Notes: a model not told the origin generated them from the sequence alone. 64,000 nt of DNA from Sympetrum striolatum (GCA_947579665.1 OX388347.1:24296562-24360561); one strand, 5' to 3'. Positions 24,471 through 38,724 are shown, counted from the first letter of the stretch. Numbers and translations are program-made.

Positions 24471-27400
24471 CTTTCGAATTTTAAAGATGAAAATATCGGT
24501 AACTGTCTTAATAATTTGCACCATGAGTATGTAATAGGTAGTTTTCAGTTAGAAGGGCGTAAATTAAGATTAGGAATAAATAGAAAGATGAAGATAAATA
24601 AATAAATTTAATAACTTAAACATAAATATTGCAAAAAAACTCTTTATATTTAATATTTGAAATAATTTTTAATCAATTTAAATAAATTACATAAATTAAT
24701 ATCTGAAATTAATTTGCTACTTATTTAAAAATAGATTTCTCGGATTAATTCGGTCAAACGAGGTCATGCAAATGGAGTGTAGGTCAGACGAATGTCGTTT
24801 CTATTGAGTGTAAGTGACGTATGATAGGATCTTATATTTGCTGCTGGTTTCAAGTATGAGGAAAGGAATTCATGCCTATAAATTTAATTTTATTTCATCA
24901 ATCATTCTCACGAGTTGCTTTTAATACGGTTTAGAATATGATTTCAGCTTTGGTAACAATTTACTGGTAGGATTTTGTAGTTAGCTTACTCGTAATGAGA
25001 GCAAACAGTTTTAAGGATTCTGTATAAATAAAGCTCAACTTAATCACTAAAATTGCCTCGAACTTGAATTGTCTATTAAATTCAAACATCCCGTACTTTA
25101 CAATTATTACGATATTTTGGTAATCGTTATTTTATTGAAAGAGCTTTAATAAATCGCGGATACTAAATCAAATTTGGAGATTCCTACTTATTTCTTTATA
25201 TGATGAATTCTCAATATAAAGCAATGAAAGATGACTCCCTAGGTAGTAGAAATGAGAATTAACATTTAAAAAAATTCTTCTTTAACACTAAAGAGATTTT
25301 TCTTCCGTATTCGGTTTAATTAAGGTATCGTTAAATTTTGTTTAAACGATTTAAATAACCATGCTAATAGTCATTGCAATCAATAATTATTATAATGGTA
25401 GTTTGGAAAAAATATTTCAGAAAGGTATTTATATTGTGATTTTCTTGGTAGTTGCACTAATGAAAACGAGTAAACGTTTGGTAGACGAACATACGATTAT
25501 TCCGAATTAAATTAACCCCAATATTGATATACTATGAAACTCGCTGAATAATACAACTATTAAGTAATAATATTACAATAATACAACCTATTACTGGGTA
25601 GTGCGCTTGATAAAATTAATTTATTTTTGTTCTCTTATTTTTCCTCACATTAGCTATATTCGTTCGCAAGGAAGATAACAATGCCATACATTCACGAATA
25701 ACTTCGTCAGCCGTCACTTGATGGAACCAGTCAATCACTATATATTAACAATTCATTTGGCAAATTTTATAAAGAGCACATACTAAACATGACCACGCCT
25801 GAATTGATACTATTGCAAGGTCGCATATGATGTGCCAGAAGCGATACCGAATTAAGAAGTAATTAGGTAACTTGATGACGGAATAAGTTCTATCAAAGCG
25901 ATAGTGTTTACCACATATTTTTGGTATCTTGATAAGTAATTGACAAAAACATTCACAATGCATATTTCCATGATGAATTTAAATTCTTAGACTAATTCCT
26001 TCAATAGCAATCCCTGGTGAGGAATTTAAGAAGAGAAGAAATATTTTATCGGCAGAGATAATTATTACCTTTAACATGCCTCACTCACTCTTCTTATATG
26101 AGTTAGTTTTCGACCTTCTGGACCAGTGAAAATGAAATTAAAAGTGCTCGTTTTAGCAAATTATTCCTTATGATTGTCTAATTAATCTGAATATATTAAC
26201 TATAAGGCATATTAGGCTAAATTCAATCGAAAATCCCTTATCGTTGTATATGTTTAGTTATCTTTTAGTATCCTATGTGAGAATATTTATAGCGATCTAA
26301 AGGAGAATACAGGGTTATTTTGGACAGATTCAAGGTGCATAAATACGAGTAAATAAAAACCAAGCCAAGAATCTCATTAAATGATAAAAATATGTCACAT
26401 CGAAAGTGCTTAAAAAATTATTCACGGTGTATTTCTTAAAGGAAAATTTTTAATCAGCTTGGCACTAATCTCTAAAGAATTTTTCGTTTACGTTACAGAG
26501 GAATTACTAACAATATCTGAATTCTCAATACCCTACCTTCCCAGGAGGTACACCGAAAATAATTCAGAAAATCCGAACAACGCATTCTTAGAGGAAAAAT
26601 TAAAACTTTAGACCCTCTTAGGATTTAACCACCTATGATAGATAGGATCAATATCTCACTCTTTCTGGAGATCTCATATTGAGGTCAATACGATATAAAA
26701 AGGCTCAGTCAATGACGCTTGTGGATTAGGCTGACAACTTGTCACGATCTACGTGGTAAGGGGTACTACTTGGTATGACTACAGATATGACTTGGTTACC
26801 TAACTTAAATTTTCCAAAGCATTTTCCGCTTTTTCTTAAATAATGTCCAAGTGATATCAAGTTTTGTACTCGTATCAGTCATTTTTAGGCAGGGAACAGT
26901 CCTGAAATTCTCAAGGGAATCCGTGTTGTGCAGCTATGGTGTTCCCCTTGCCAGATGAAAGCTTTCATTGAAGCATAAAACAGAAAAGCGTGCACTAGTA
27001 GGGAAGCCAAAATGCACATATTCAAAAGCCAGATATTCAACACATATATTCCATCAATTCCTGACAACCATTTCCCTTAATTCGAATAATTTAAGCGCTT
27101 TCCTTATATTTTACCCTGTCTTTAGCATTCGTAGTCTACGAAAGCATATTGAATTCACTCTTAAGATCAACGGCAGATATTCGAACGATACAAATCTCTA
27201 CTTGGAAATATGGTTCGTTGGAGAAACTCAAAGCGCTTGAAATTGTACTCTGTATTCGTTGAAAACAAGGAATATCTTCCAGGCGACGCTTGGACTCCGA
27301 AGTGCCCATTCCTCCTCTTATTCGAAGTCCCCTTTTCCACCTCCAATTTGCATCTCCGAGACGTTAAGACGAAGCAATTCCGACTCCTACAGCTCATAAA

Positions 27401-27985
27401 CCCGCTCGCCCCGGGCAACGCTTCCCGCCCCTCCCTTCAATTCAATTCGCCACCTCCTCTCCCTCTCTCACCTCCGCTTCCCAATTTTACTGTCCACTCA
27501 CAACTTCCGACTTTTATATCTGTTTATATGTTTTTAGGAACTCGGAACGTAATGGAGTAGCTGAGAGGAAAAAATCCCTGGGGAAGATTAAGCCCATGCT
27601 CATAAGATATATGACGCTTAATATATCCTATGGGTTTATGAAGTTTCGGAATCCTCGGGAATAAGGGTTATAGCCAAACCGAAGGTCGTAATTTTTAATG
27701 GTAATGCAATATGATATGGAATGAAAGACTAAAGGAATTTCAATGGTAACAGGAGAGTTTGAGAGCGTACTTTTTGCAATGAATTTTACTCTGGTTGAAG
27801 CCATGGCTATTCGGACGTAAGCAACTTTGGCACGGAGTTCATCAATACATATCAATACGGGGTGAGGAACTAATAAAATAAAATACCAAATAAATAGGAA
27901 TCAGTGAAACTTTTATGAGTACTTTTTAAGTTTGTTACAATGAGTACTATTTGATTCGTGGAGTAACAAATTTATATATTGTCTA
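24471..27985. other. AT-rich DNA, no gene seen
   Basis: Very AT-rich from 24480 to 26700. An island at about 27200-27520 is CpG- and pyrimidine-richer and holds open frames on both strands, which I take as compositional. The dispersed repeat at 26707 is listed separately. Confidence 0.55.
26707..26752 (+). repeat. Dispersed 46-bp repeat, copy 1
   Basis: AGTCAATGACGCTTGTGG followed by (A/T)TTAG(G/C)CTG recurs at 45317-45362 in the same orientation. It is preceded here by AT-rich sequence and followed by GATCTACGTGG. It may be the 3' part of a SINE or LINE. Confidence 0.6.
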
Positions 27986-28581
27986 TTAACCCTCGAGTAC
28001 TCGCGTCTGGGTCGAATCGACCCATGTGAATTTTAAAATTCCACAACTTTTCATTAGTGCATTTTTACTTCTTCTTTCTCATATTAGCAGAGTTTAAGAA
28101 TGTTATGAACCAGTCATGCATTTTCGCCAGTTCGGAAATGGAAATTTAATTACTTAAACAAATTTTTCTTAGCGGTAGTACCAGGTAGTTGAAAGACCTT
28201 TAAGTAAAACATTGCATTTTTGACCTTGTTTCGCCTTAATTGTTAGAGATATTATATAAATTATATATGTTTAACAATTGTTATTAATATATTAAATTAT
28301 ATTTTATTTTTAAACAGTTTACTTTTTATACGCAATATTCCAAATTCATAAGCCATATACTCGGCGTCAGGGATATCGAACTTTTTACAGAATCTTTTTG
28401 TTATTTAGTTTACTTGTCACTTTAAAATCCAAGTTAAACATTGATATGACATCGTCACTAATGAATTAAAAATGTATTCACTACATTTTGAGACAATTTT
28501 CCCCTTTGGAAGATGTCGGGTTGATTCCATCCAACGTGAGTACTATCGTGACAATTTGGGATGCGAGTACTCAAGGGTTAA
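27986..28581. mobile_element. piggyBac-type MITE with TTAA target duplication
   Basis: The 596-bp element is bounded by TTAA at 27986-27989 and 28578-28581. Its ends are inverted repeats CCCTCGAGTACTCGCGTC and CCCTTGAGTACTCGCATC. Immediately inside the left end is a perfect inner palindrome, GGGTCGA-A-TCGACCC. TTAA duplication and CCC-starting termini define the piggyBac superfamily. The interior is AT-rich with no transposase frame, so this is a non-autonomous copy that would need a transposase from elsewhere. Confidence 0.85.
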
Positions 28582-28926
28582 AGAGATAAAAATGAAAAAA
28601 ATGGTTGCAAGAATGTATCACTAAGAAGTGTAAACGAGGTCGTTCTTGTATTTCCTCAAAGCATTCATGAAATTTGTTTGAAATTAAGTTAAGTTATCAA
28701 GCCATCATCGGTAGGTGTAGTTTTTTAAACGAAAATTACTTATTGTAAATATCCATAAACTTTAGGATAATGTAGGAATAAAATGTACACCTTAACAATT
28801 GTAACCCTTATTGCATTTTTATGTGATGTACAGTAACTTTCCGCAGTTGATTCGATTCCATAAACCACTTATGTATTGCAATTCCACATGCGGGATGTCT
28901 TCAGACAGGCAATATAAAAATACGCA

Positions 28927-29056
28927 TCAAATTTATTTCCGTACCAAGATAAATATTAAATTTTGTGTGATACCGTCGGGTATACACACAGATTTATTTC
29001 CGTACCAAGTTTAATATTATATTTTGTGTAATACCGTCGGGTATACACACAGATTT
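28927..29056 (+). repeat. Tandem duplication, 61-bp period
   Basis: Two adjacent copies share TTTATTTCCGTACCAAG and TACCGTCGGGTATACACACA, differing at a few positions. There are no coding or structural motifs. It is a local duplication in AT-rich DNA. Confidence 0.95.
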
Positions 29057-32000
29057 GTTTTTCCTCAAATTTGGTGTGTTGATGCAGAGAAAAGTTACGA
29101 GCCATTCCCTATCCAATTCGGTAGTAATAAGTTGCGCTGTCCTTCCTTGATTGCAATTATAATCTATCCCGAACTCAATCCTTCCGCATCTTTCCCTTAA
29201 CTACTTTTTCCATCCCCATCTCCCCTTTTAACCCCTCGATACCACCCTCCCCATTATTTTTTCCTCGCTTTCGCCATCTCACTTTTTCCATCATAATCAC
29301 TCTCCCTCTCTCTCAGCATTCATCATTTTCCGCTCATCTTAATCCCTTTCATCTTCTCTGCGTCTTCTTCTTACCTCCCTTTTTCTGTTTCTCTTATTTT
29401 CGTCCATCTTTCCCCCTGTTTAGTTCTCCTTCGACGCGTCCGTCTCTATCCCTCTTTCTCACCATCAGTCGCATTGGGAGAAGGACATCGCTGTGAAATG
29501 AGGTTGGAGGTGTTTGCTTGGGTCGGCTCGATGGGAAAGATCTCCCTGTTTTCTTTTTAACGGCAATTTGCATAGTTGTGAATGTTAATCACGTCGAGAC
29601 GCCTCACTGGTGAATATGTTTGAGGGCGCAATTTATATGCTCCGTATTGAAGGTATGGAAACATTCCTTAGTTTTCGACAGTGGTCGGGGAAAAAACGTA
29701 CGAGCATCCGCCTTGGGCGAGTTTCATCCGAAGAGAATTAATTTTGATTCTCATCAACTTCGGGAGTTTTCCGCGTATTCTGCAATAGAGAGATTGATTA
29801 ATTATTCGGAGATTTGCGAGTGACCAGTGCACTTCAGTTTTAGCGAATTCGTCAAGGCAGATTCAGAGTGACTACCGAAAGCTATTCTTCACTACCTCCT
29901 TTTGTTTGTTTGTGCTGTTTCTAGTATTTTAGATTGGATGGCAGAGCAACTCCAGTATTGAAAATTCATCGAAAAGATATTTATCTAGATGTCCTCTGTC
30001 ATAGAATTTTCAATGCGTATAATCAGTATTTACTGCGCAATGGAAATTGGTTGTGTTGGATCCTATGATCTTTGCTAATGATAGCGAGATATAGGCAAGT
30101 AATTTCATTAAATACATAAAAGGCATCAATGAGTTAAAAAAAACTCGTCTATATCAGGAAGCGTATGCAATTTTTATTATTAAATGCAACTAAGCTCTCT
30201 TTTCCACAGAAGGACAGTGCAGTGGATACATTTTTATGTTTATTTGTGATAGATTTATTTGTATTCTCTTGAGTTATATTATCCTCAATCTAACCATGGA
30301 GAATGTTTTACGTTTACAAACCTCCGTCTTTCAGGTAGAATGATTTTGCCGTCCTTAATTGCATTGTATATCCCAACGATAATGCTTTAGTACGATATGT
30401 AAGCAATGGAGAATGGTAGAAAATAGAAAATCACCGGATTATATTGAGAAAGGAAAATATATCGTTTATTGTACTTATTTTTCTGGAACAGAATGCTTTG
30501 AATATGATGTTGGTAACTTTTGTAATCTAAATAATATATCCATTTCAGTCATTAAAAACCTTCTATGAAAATGATCTATTTTAGTGGTAGAAGCTCGAAT
30601 AAATATTTGAAGACAAAATCATTCTAAAAATATAATCAAACTTACGTTTATAAAGTTTCAAAGTAATAAAACTTGGAAGGAAATAGAAGATAAATTCCGC
30701 AACGTCGCAATTCCTCTGCAATGCCTCTTCATGACCCGTGAAAAGAACAGTTCTACGATAGATACCCATCGAAAGACGTATTAATATAAATGTATATGAA
30801 GGGACTTTGTCTGTTATTAATGTATTCTTACTTCTTATCTCTCCTTCTCCCAACCTTATATGTATATACAGTGCCGCTGTATTTTAATTTCCGAATCCAA
30901 AATTATTTCGATTAAAACAATTCTTCCGGCCAATTCATCCTTTCTCTCGAAGTCTCTCTCCTTATATTTCTTCAGAAATACCCACCCGAGGGCAATATCC
31001 TTAATTCTTATATACTACATTTCTTTCCCCGCTTTCATTATTCACTGCGTCCGTCTTCCCTCTCCTCTCCGCTTCCATAATTTATTCTTTCTCTTCCAAA
31101 TTCCATGCAACGATCTAAATCCTCTCCTTGTTCCTTGGCTCCATTCATTTCCCGCCCTTTTTTCCCCGACTCCCTTTTTAATTCTTCCTCTCTCTCCCCT
31201 TCGTGTTTGGAATAGAAACTGCCGGATACAATATTCCTCTGATTTTCTGGCGAGTCAGCTAACTGCAAATGAGCAAACGGGATTTCATAAAAAATGTGGG
31301 TTCGGCTGGGGAAGAACTCCTTCTTTCGCCGAAGGGGAGAAAGGGGTTGGAGGATGGACGCTCCGGATCTTGGAAGGGTTGAGGCGATAATGAAACAATG
31401 GCCGGTTTCTAAGGGCGCCATGACTTGCTCCGTCCAAGGAGGAGAATGGAAGATAGAGGAAGAAGTATATTTAATTGGGCTAGCGTAGTATGGAATCAAA
31501 TTATTTTATTTCAAAAAATCTTAATTTAGAATACATCCTTACCTTAATCATCGTTGTAATGAAAAGAAATGGATTAGCACATTTAATCTGATATTTCCGT
31601 ACATAAAATATTCCTATATAATTTTAAGAAATTTCCAACATGAATTTTAGGCCATTACCTGATTATCCTTCGATATAAAAGGCAATTATTTGCCTCATTA
31701 AAAGACAGAAATTGTTTCCGTCACTATGACTTTTGATTATAAATATATCAAGATCTTTATTTTTACGGTAAAGATACAGAATTGGCAATTTTTCAAACTC
31801 GCCAGAAAAGTGGTGGATCATTGGCCAAGGTTTCTCTTGAGAAGGAAGAAAAGTATACCCAAGACTTCCAGCAGTATTCCACAAATTTACCCACTTTGTA
31901 ACCAATCGTTATTTCTAAAAACACATGAACTAGCGATTTAAATCGAGATCTTACACATAAAATTATATATTTGACACTGACGATGTTATATCTAACAACG

Positions 32001-34248
32001 ATAGTTTCATCGGATTATTTTCCTGGTCGCTATTTACCGAATGATTTTTTTATTGGCATAAAATTCAAGGACCTTCTGGAGAGGCAGGATTGTGATGACA
32101 TACGGGATATCATGGCTAATGCACCGGCAGATCGGAGGGCTTATAATTCCATCAAAGCTTCAAGAGGTGCAATAGGCGTTGCCAGATAGGAGTGCATCAT
32201 TTTCGGAGGATTACATCGAAGATGATGATTTCGGTATTCCGGAATAAGGTACGTAGCATATATTCTAAGAAAAGTCGGAGAACTTGTTAGATTCCAGCAT
32301 TAGTGTCAGACTGCTAGGAATTTAAACTATCTACATTGCAATGTAGCATAAAAAGTTAATTCAAAGATGTTTGGAATAATTATGTATGGATATTTGTTTG
32401 AATTATAGAGCGACAAACTTGAAGAATGACACACTTACTTCTTGATTGCTTCAGGATATTATTGTTTTTCTTGTTACTTGTTATCTGAAGAGAATTCGCC
32501 AGAATGCAAAGAATCTTTAGGGTAGTGTTTGGTAAAGACTGAGCTCTTCAAACGTGTAGTGAAAGAAAAAAATTAGAACTATTGCCCTTTCATTGTTGTT
32601 TGTGAAAATAAGCACAAGAAAAAGAGTAAACCCAACATACGAATCATAGAATTTCTACAAAGATTTATTTTTGCTCACGATTTACTTTTAAATCTTAGCA
32701 ATACTAAACGACCTTTAATATAAGTAGGGAATCTTTATTTGGTTCTTATTATTTGATTTAATTTCAAGTGTTCGGTATTGAAACCGGAGCAGAATAGATT
32801 TGAATTGAACCATTACAGTGCATTTCCATTTACTATTTATTTCCTTTTTTACACATGCCACGACTACAGCTAGACGTTAAACATTTTATGTTTGATTTCA
32901 TTAATTATTATTTTCCTTTTACTTGCGATTTATCCAGTGGTACATGCTACAGATTTTTTTGAATTTCGGAATGTATCGGTATATGTATACCTCAAGGCAA
33001 ATTAATATTTACTTCGTTAATTCGGTGAGAAAATTTGTTCCTCTTATAAGGTCCACGTTGATCATCAATTGCTCTCATTTTGGCTATAAACTAAGGGCTC
33101 GGCAAGATATTAAAGGCTATCACAAGCTTACTGATGCACTCCTTTCAAGCGCGATTCTTGCGTTTAATATAAACGGATCTTAAGCGTCATTCGATTTTCA
33201 AATTAGGAGATCTCTGAACCGTCCATATACTTCTAGACCTAACGAGAAGAAATACTTCCCAATTCCATCCTATAGGAGCTAGCCCGTTAAGCAAATTTTA
33301 CGGCCGTTAAGGAGCGAGCTCCTTTCGCAAAACATCCTTCAACCTCGAAAGAATCTCCTTTTCTTTTCTCCTTTTGTACGCACCAAATCCGAGGGAGCGT
33401 TATCGGCCATTTAGAAGCCCCGTTTGAAAAATAGCGCGGATGAATAGGGCGTTTAGTGTCATTAGAGGAGTGATTCGTAGAGATGTGGAGGATTTAAGAC
33501 GGTGAGGAATAATTGCGCATAAGTAATAGAGACGTAAAAACGGCGAGTACAGGAGAGGGACGAAGGAAAGGCCTTTATGGCACCTCTTCGCAACACCCTC
33601 CTAAAGCCCTCTTTCCGAATCTTCAGGAGGATCTTTTAATCCCTCTTTCCTTTCTAATCTCGGATCCGTTTTTCTTATCTTCCTCATTCTTTGAAATTGC
33701 ATCGCCGCTTTGCCTATTTCCTCTACCTTCCTTTTTCCTCCCTCCCCGTGGACGTGGATTTTATTCGCGGCAGAAGTAGCGTCCGTATGGGAGCACTGCC
33801 TTTGAGAATCGAATGCTTACAAAGTTGAAATTTATTTATACCACAAGATTAGAAATAAACATTCGTAATTTTGTACGTTTTCATACTGATCCACCGATGA
33901 GCGACATCATTATGCAATATACTAAAATAACTTCCAATATCATAGAAGAAGTTTTGTTAGAGAACCCATAGAATTACCGTTCCTCAGTAAAAACTATTTG
34001 GGTTTATTGGTAGAAAAAATGATTTTATGTTGAGAAAGTGTATGTAGCCAGGTGAATCATATGCTCGGTAATACTACATAAATTAAGATGTGTATGATGA
34101 TGATGGTCAAATTGTTTCCCTATTGGTTTATCCAGTGCTGTCAAGTCATTTACAGGTTAATAGGGAGGGATTAGTCAGATATGAGAAGTTCAGTAGCTTG
34201 AAAATGAATTTCGAAAAGACGAGGATGTAATTAAGAGTAATATCAGGA
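29057..34248. other. Alternating AT-rich DNA and pyrimidine-rich islands; no gene seen
   Basis: Islands occupy about 29140-29480, 30880-31450 and 33210-33790. The first and second are strongly C/T-rich on the plus strand. The second contains overlapping open frames of 176 and 153 codons on opposite strands, with serine/leucine/proline/phenylalanine-rich against lysine/glutamate/arginine-rich readings. That is what a stop-poor Y/R tract gives. No domain recognised. Confidence 0.55.
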
Positions 34249-35071
34249 TAAAAAAATCTGATGTGGCCAGCACATGACTTTCTCCATATATAAGATGTAA
34301 ATACTTATCTACGACAGTAATTTCGAACTCTAAACATTATAAATAATGTTGTTCGGGACATGCTGGATGAAAAACTATGAAACTGGCCTTTCGCCCATAG
34401 AGCCCAGAGCGCCCACTAAGTACATAATCAGCAACTTCCGGTTTATCAGTATTTCAAGAATAACTCCTAAACAATCAGTGATACGAAAATATGTTTCATA
34501 CAAAAGTTATAGTAAATTTTATTTTCTAAAACATTTATAAATAATAGTATATACCTAAATATCATATTTATGGAGATATTTTGAAAACCGGAAATGAGCT
34601 TTGAAGAATGAAGCTCAACTTCCGGTTAACCGATTTACTCCAAAAACTAATCAACTCTAAAGACTGTAATAGAAGTACTACATATGACATTTGGTGTTGA
34701 TCCGCCAAATAGTTTTCATGTTAGAGCGCCCACAAAGTACATAATCATCTTCTTCCGGTTTATCAGTGTTTCACGAATAACTCCTAATAAACCGGTGATA
34801 CAAAAATATGTTAAATACAAAAGTTATAGTAAATTACATTATCTAAAACTTTTATGAGTAATACAATATACGTATATATCATATTTATGGAGATATTTTG
34901 AAAACCGGAAATGAGCTTTAATGAATAAAGCTCAACTTCCGGTTGACCGATTTACTCCAAAAACTAATCAACTCTGACAGCACACACCACAGTACTATAT
35001 ATGAAGTTTGGTGTTGATACGACCAATAGTTTTCACGTTAGAGCGTCCACTATCACACACACATACACACT

Positions 35072-35104
<33 letters not shown>

Positions 35105-35233
35105 ACAGACATCATTCCGAAAATGGTCAAAACGTGTTTTAGGGACCCCAAAACATGTATTTCCGTTGAAATCTCGAAGTCGAATTTTTTCATGAAAACA
35201 ATACTTTCTCTATACTTCGTATATGCAGAAAGT
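34249..35233 (-). mobile_element. Helentron-like non-autonomous element (DINE-1/HINE type), copy 1
   Basis: This is the reverse-complement relative of 40773-41813. In element orientation (minus strand) it starts with a terminal ACTTTCT...AGAAAGT hairpin at 35203-35233. It continues with a conserved block of about 90 bp and a (GT)n tract. Then come two full tandem units of about 317 bp (boundaries near 35042, 34725 and 34407) with CCGGAAAT/ACTTCCGGTT motifs. It ends in a subterminal inverted repeat (GGAGAAAGT at 34277-34285) and a small hairpin ATGTG-CTGGC-CACAT just before the 3' end. Terminal hairpin, microsatellite, tandem block, subterminal inverted repeat and 3' hairpin match the published plan of Helentron-associated INE elements. 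It has no coding capacity. Both copies appear to start after a T and end before a T, in line with T-T insertion. Confidence 0.7.
35052..35108 (+). repeat. (CA)n microsatellite inside Helentron-like copy 1
   Basis: A run of CA dinucleotides with two TACA interruptions. Its position equals that of the GT tract in copy 2 once strands are matched, so it belongs to the element. Confidence 0.95.
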
Positions 35234-38200
35234 AAAAATGGGGACACCGATATAATGAGTAAACAAGGACCTTGGATGTTATGAGAATACTAATTATTAT
35301 GAAACTTTTATGGATTACGATTGTTAGTTTAATTAATTTTTGTTACCTCATCACTAATATATTTTTCTTCTACCTATTCACCTAAGCTTTCAAGAAAGAT
35401 TTAACTGTAAATCTGAGGCTGGACATATAACGTAATCTTTACTTTTTAAGAAAATTAAACAAGTTTGAGAACATGACAGTAAGTATGATCATAATAACGA
35501 TTTCAGGACTAAAATTAGTGAAATTTCCTCCGAAAAAATATACATAAAAATGACACCACATAGGGCATAGAAGATATTCTAAATATGAACATCAGCCAAG
35601 ATTTAGACAATTTCGCTCAAAAAAATGTATACATTTTAGTTCATAGTTTTATTTGAATGAAACGGTTTTAGAAATAATTGCATTTTTCTTCAACTCTGTA
35701 ATTTTTGAGACTTCAATCCCCGTCCGTTAGCGGCGTGATTTCTCGTGGTTATCTTCAAATCTCCAAATCTCTGCATCCTTAGCCCTCAATTGCATCCTCA
35801 ACCCCCTTCTCTCCAATCAACCTCCTCACCCTAAACTCTCTGTGCTTTATCTTCGATGCTGTCTCCACGCACAATTCCACCCCTATTCTTGCTATCTCTG
35901 CTTCTTTATTCCCAGCACCCCCCTTTCTTACTTACCCCTCCCATCTTTTATAAATAGCACCCTGATCTACGTCCTCACATTAGCGTATTCGTCTTTTCAG
36001 CGCCTTTTCTGCTCCTTTCTTATTCATTAAATTTATGGCCCTATAATTTCCTCACTTTTTTAAATCGGAGGCTTCCCTTTATCTAACCCCCGAGATGGCT
36101 AACGAAATTTTCCTTTAGGTGCTGATGTTGAACGGAAAATCGTCACAATGGCAACTGTATAATGCGTGAGCAATGCGTCCTATAAAATATATCTTATGCC
36201 AAGAACGGGTTTTTACTCAATGGGTTAATCGTCAATTGGTTGTAAATATAACTGGTTTAAAGATTACACATTAATTCTACAAATTTTGTACCGAGCTATA
36301 ATTTATTATCTTATCGTACTTTAAACTTCTGGTTAAAAAAAATCTTAATTTTCAGTCATGAAAATTTTCGGAATTAAAAATATCTTCTTTATTTTTAATC
36401 TTTACATGTTAATCTTTTCCTTACTATCTCGTCTCAAAAAGTATGATGCGTAGTTACTGATAAAAATGTAATCGAAAAGCCTGTGAGGGTATTGAACTAA
36501 AAAAAATAGTTTTTCTAACTCGTAAGTATTAATTTTCATACAATTTATTTAGTCACTTCAGTGGAATAAAAGAATAGAAGATCGTTCAATACAAGTTTTG
36601 AAATGTTACTAAGGAGCGAAGCATAAGTTACCTTGATTTCTGTGCTTTGTTTTGTAGATAGTTTGTCGATCTTTCTAAATGTCATTGATTCCACACAGAC
36701 TTCTCTAATCCTTTCTGTTTTCCTCTTTTATCAAAACAAGAACTTAAGCCCTGCGGAGAGAATGGTGATGGTGCAAATTGAGAGATGTTAGAATAATGAT
36801 GGCATGCATAAGGGAAAAGTTCTATCAGATTAATTATTATATCACTTTTGGAAATTCTGGGCCTTCCAGTTTCTTTCACTAAATAATTACATAAAGATAT
36901 CCAACCATTAGATACGAATTCAGCAAACCTAGTCCGTTCTCTTTCTAAATATAATTATGAACCTTAAAATGTCAAATATATACATTACTCCAGCCAAATT
37001 TGTATTTACGGTCGGATATACTTTACACAACTAGACTGTTACAATTTATGATATTTTACTCGTCAAATAACATATTTAATATTTAAATATGAATATATTC
37101 GTTGATATAATTACATATTAGCTGCATTCGAAATTATGAGTAAATAATTTTGAAGGAATCTTGGTTCCACTTGGCTGTATCTTACGCTTAACGCTTTATT
37201 CTTCTTGTTGTAGACGATTGCATTTTTGCCTCTCCAAATTATATATCGTTAAAATTACTTATTCGGAAAACTTTATATCAAACTTAAAATAATTTTAATA
37301 AAAAAATAATGACTAAGAAAAAAGAATTTTGCAACGAGTTGTTGGGATATAAAAAATCAGTGTTAAAATATATGAGATTTAAAGTGGAAGTTTTTATCTC
37401 AGTTGAAAAAAAAACTGTTTTTTTATAAATGTCAGGAGATTTTATGCTTCCTTGTTCATCGTCTATCCGTTCTTTAATTGCACCGCTTTTTCCGAAATTC
37501 TAAGAGGATGCCGGCCTCCGTTTTAATCCCGCGAAGTTGCAATTCCGGCGAGATATTTATCAAACGCTACAAAGCGCCTCGCGAATGAATGCGATAACCG
37601 TGAGAAAAGAAAGGAGCTCTCGGGGTGACTAGGATTAATGAGAAAATAACATTTTTCGGGCCGTAAAATTAAAACCTTGGGAGATTCCGGCGCCGGGGAT
37701 ATTAAAAAGAATCGCGAGAGGAAGGAGGATGAAAAGAAGCGATGGATCTTCGGAGGAAAGGTGTTGAAGGCGCAAGAATGGGGTGCGTACAGATTCAGAC
37801 ATCCTTACCTCGAAAAAGTAAAGGAATCGGGAGATATGCGGGGATGGGAAAGAAAAGCCGGAGAGAGATGGAGGCCGCAATAAGAATTTTCTCCAAAGAA
37901 TTTAATAAGAACGCCGTAGTTAAAGAACGTAATTAATGGGAGGGGAGGGGAGCGCTATATTCCCAACTCCGTGGCCAAATATGAGATCGAATGGAGGGGG
38001 GAAACGACCCCGGAGACGAGATTAGGGGCGGGGGAGATTAAAGACGATGGCGTATATTGTAATGGGAGGAGATGACGAGTTGTAGTTGAGGAAAAGAAAG
38101 GAGCGCTGAGGAAGCGGGAGAGGTTTGAAAAGAAGGAAAAGGCTGAATGGGGGTTTTCGGGGGGAGATTTTTGGAGTTTTGTGAGGATGGGAGGGGGAGG

Positions 38201-38659
38201 GAAAGAGATATAGACCGGAGCGAAGAAGAAATATGAGAAATTTTAATCAAAATTTTCCATTTTCTTGCGAGGGTCTTGGGGAGGTGGTGGGGCAAAAGAA
38301 ATGGGCTGCATCGGCGGAGGTTAAAAGGGGGGAGGCTTGATGACGGCGTCGGGTAGACGCCGAATGAAGAATGAGCGTTTGGGAGCAATGATTGCTGAGA
38401 ATGGCGACTTGGCGCTATCCAATGCGGTCTCCCCATCCACCATTTTTCACGCCGCATATCTTTCGCTCTTCCGAAGAAAAATAATGCGGCGCCATATTGG
38501 AAAAAGAGAAGTGAGGACTGACGGGAACAAACAATGGCTCGAATTAATATGTGCGTATTTTCCACGAGGGATTGGTATTTTGAAGCGACAAAAGGCTTGA
38601 CGGGTCGAATGTGGAGCAAAGACCGGTCGCTTTACTCTTTAAGAAACAGGTAAAGTTTG

Positions 38660-38724
38660 TACAGTCCTGGCCAAAGTTAACGATCGTAACGACCGGTGGT
38701 GCGTTAATTTTGGCCATGAGTGTA
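38660..38724. mobile_element. Tc1-like MITE, 65 bp, related to 24390-24470
   Basis: The ends are TACAGTCCTGGCCAAAGTTA and, reversed, TACACTCATGGCCAAAATTA, both bounded by TA. Compared with the 81-bp copy it has lost part of the GCAGCAC arm on the left. It shares termini with the copy at 24390, so the two belong to one family. Confidence 0.75.

Noticed and set aside
30860..31499. 176- and 153-codon open frames on opposite strands
   Set aside because: They overlap on opposite strands of a pyrimidine-rich island and have compositionally driven sequences. No conserved motif supports either.
34249..35233. Hammerhead ribozyme or Penelope-type terminal repeat
   Set aside because: The core motifs CTGATGA and GAAA are not present in the needed arrangement, and the end structure fits a Helentron-like element better.
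38038..38619. 193-codon open frame on the minus strand, with others overlapping on the plus strand
   Set aside because: It lies in a strongly purine-rich island where stop codons are rare on the complementary strand. The reading is serine/proline/leucine-rich, no domain or start context is convincing, and other frames are open over the same bases.
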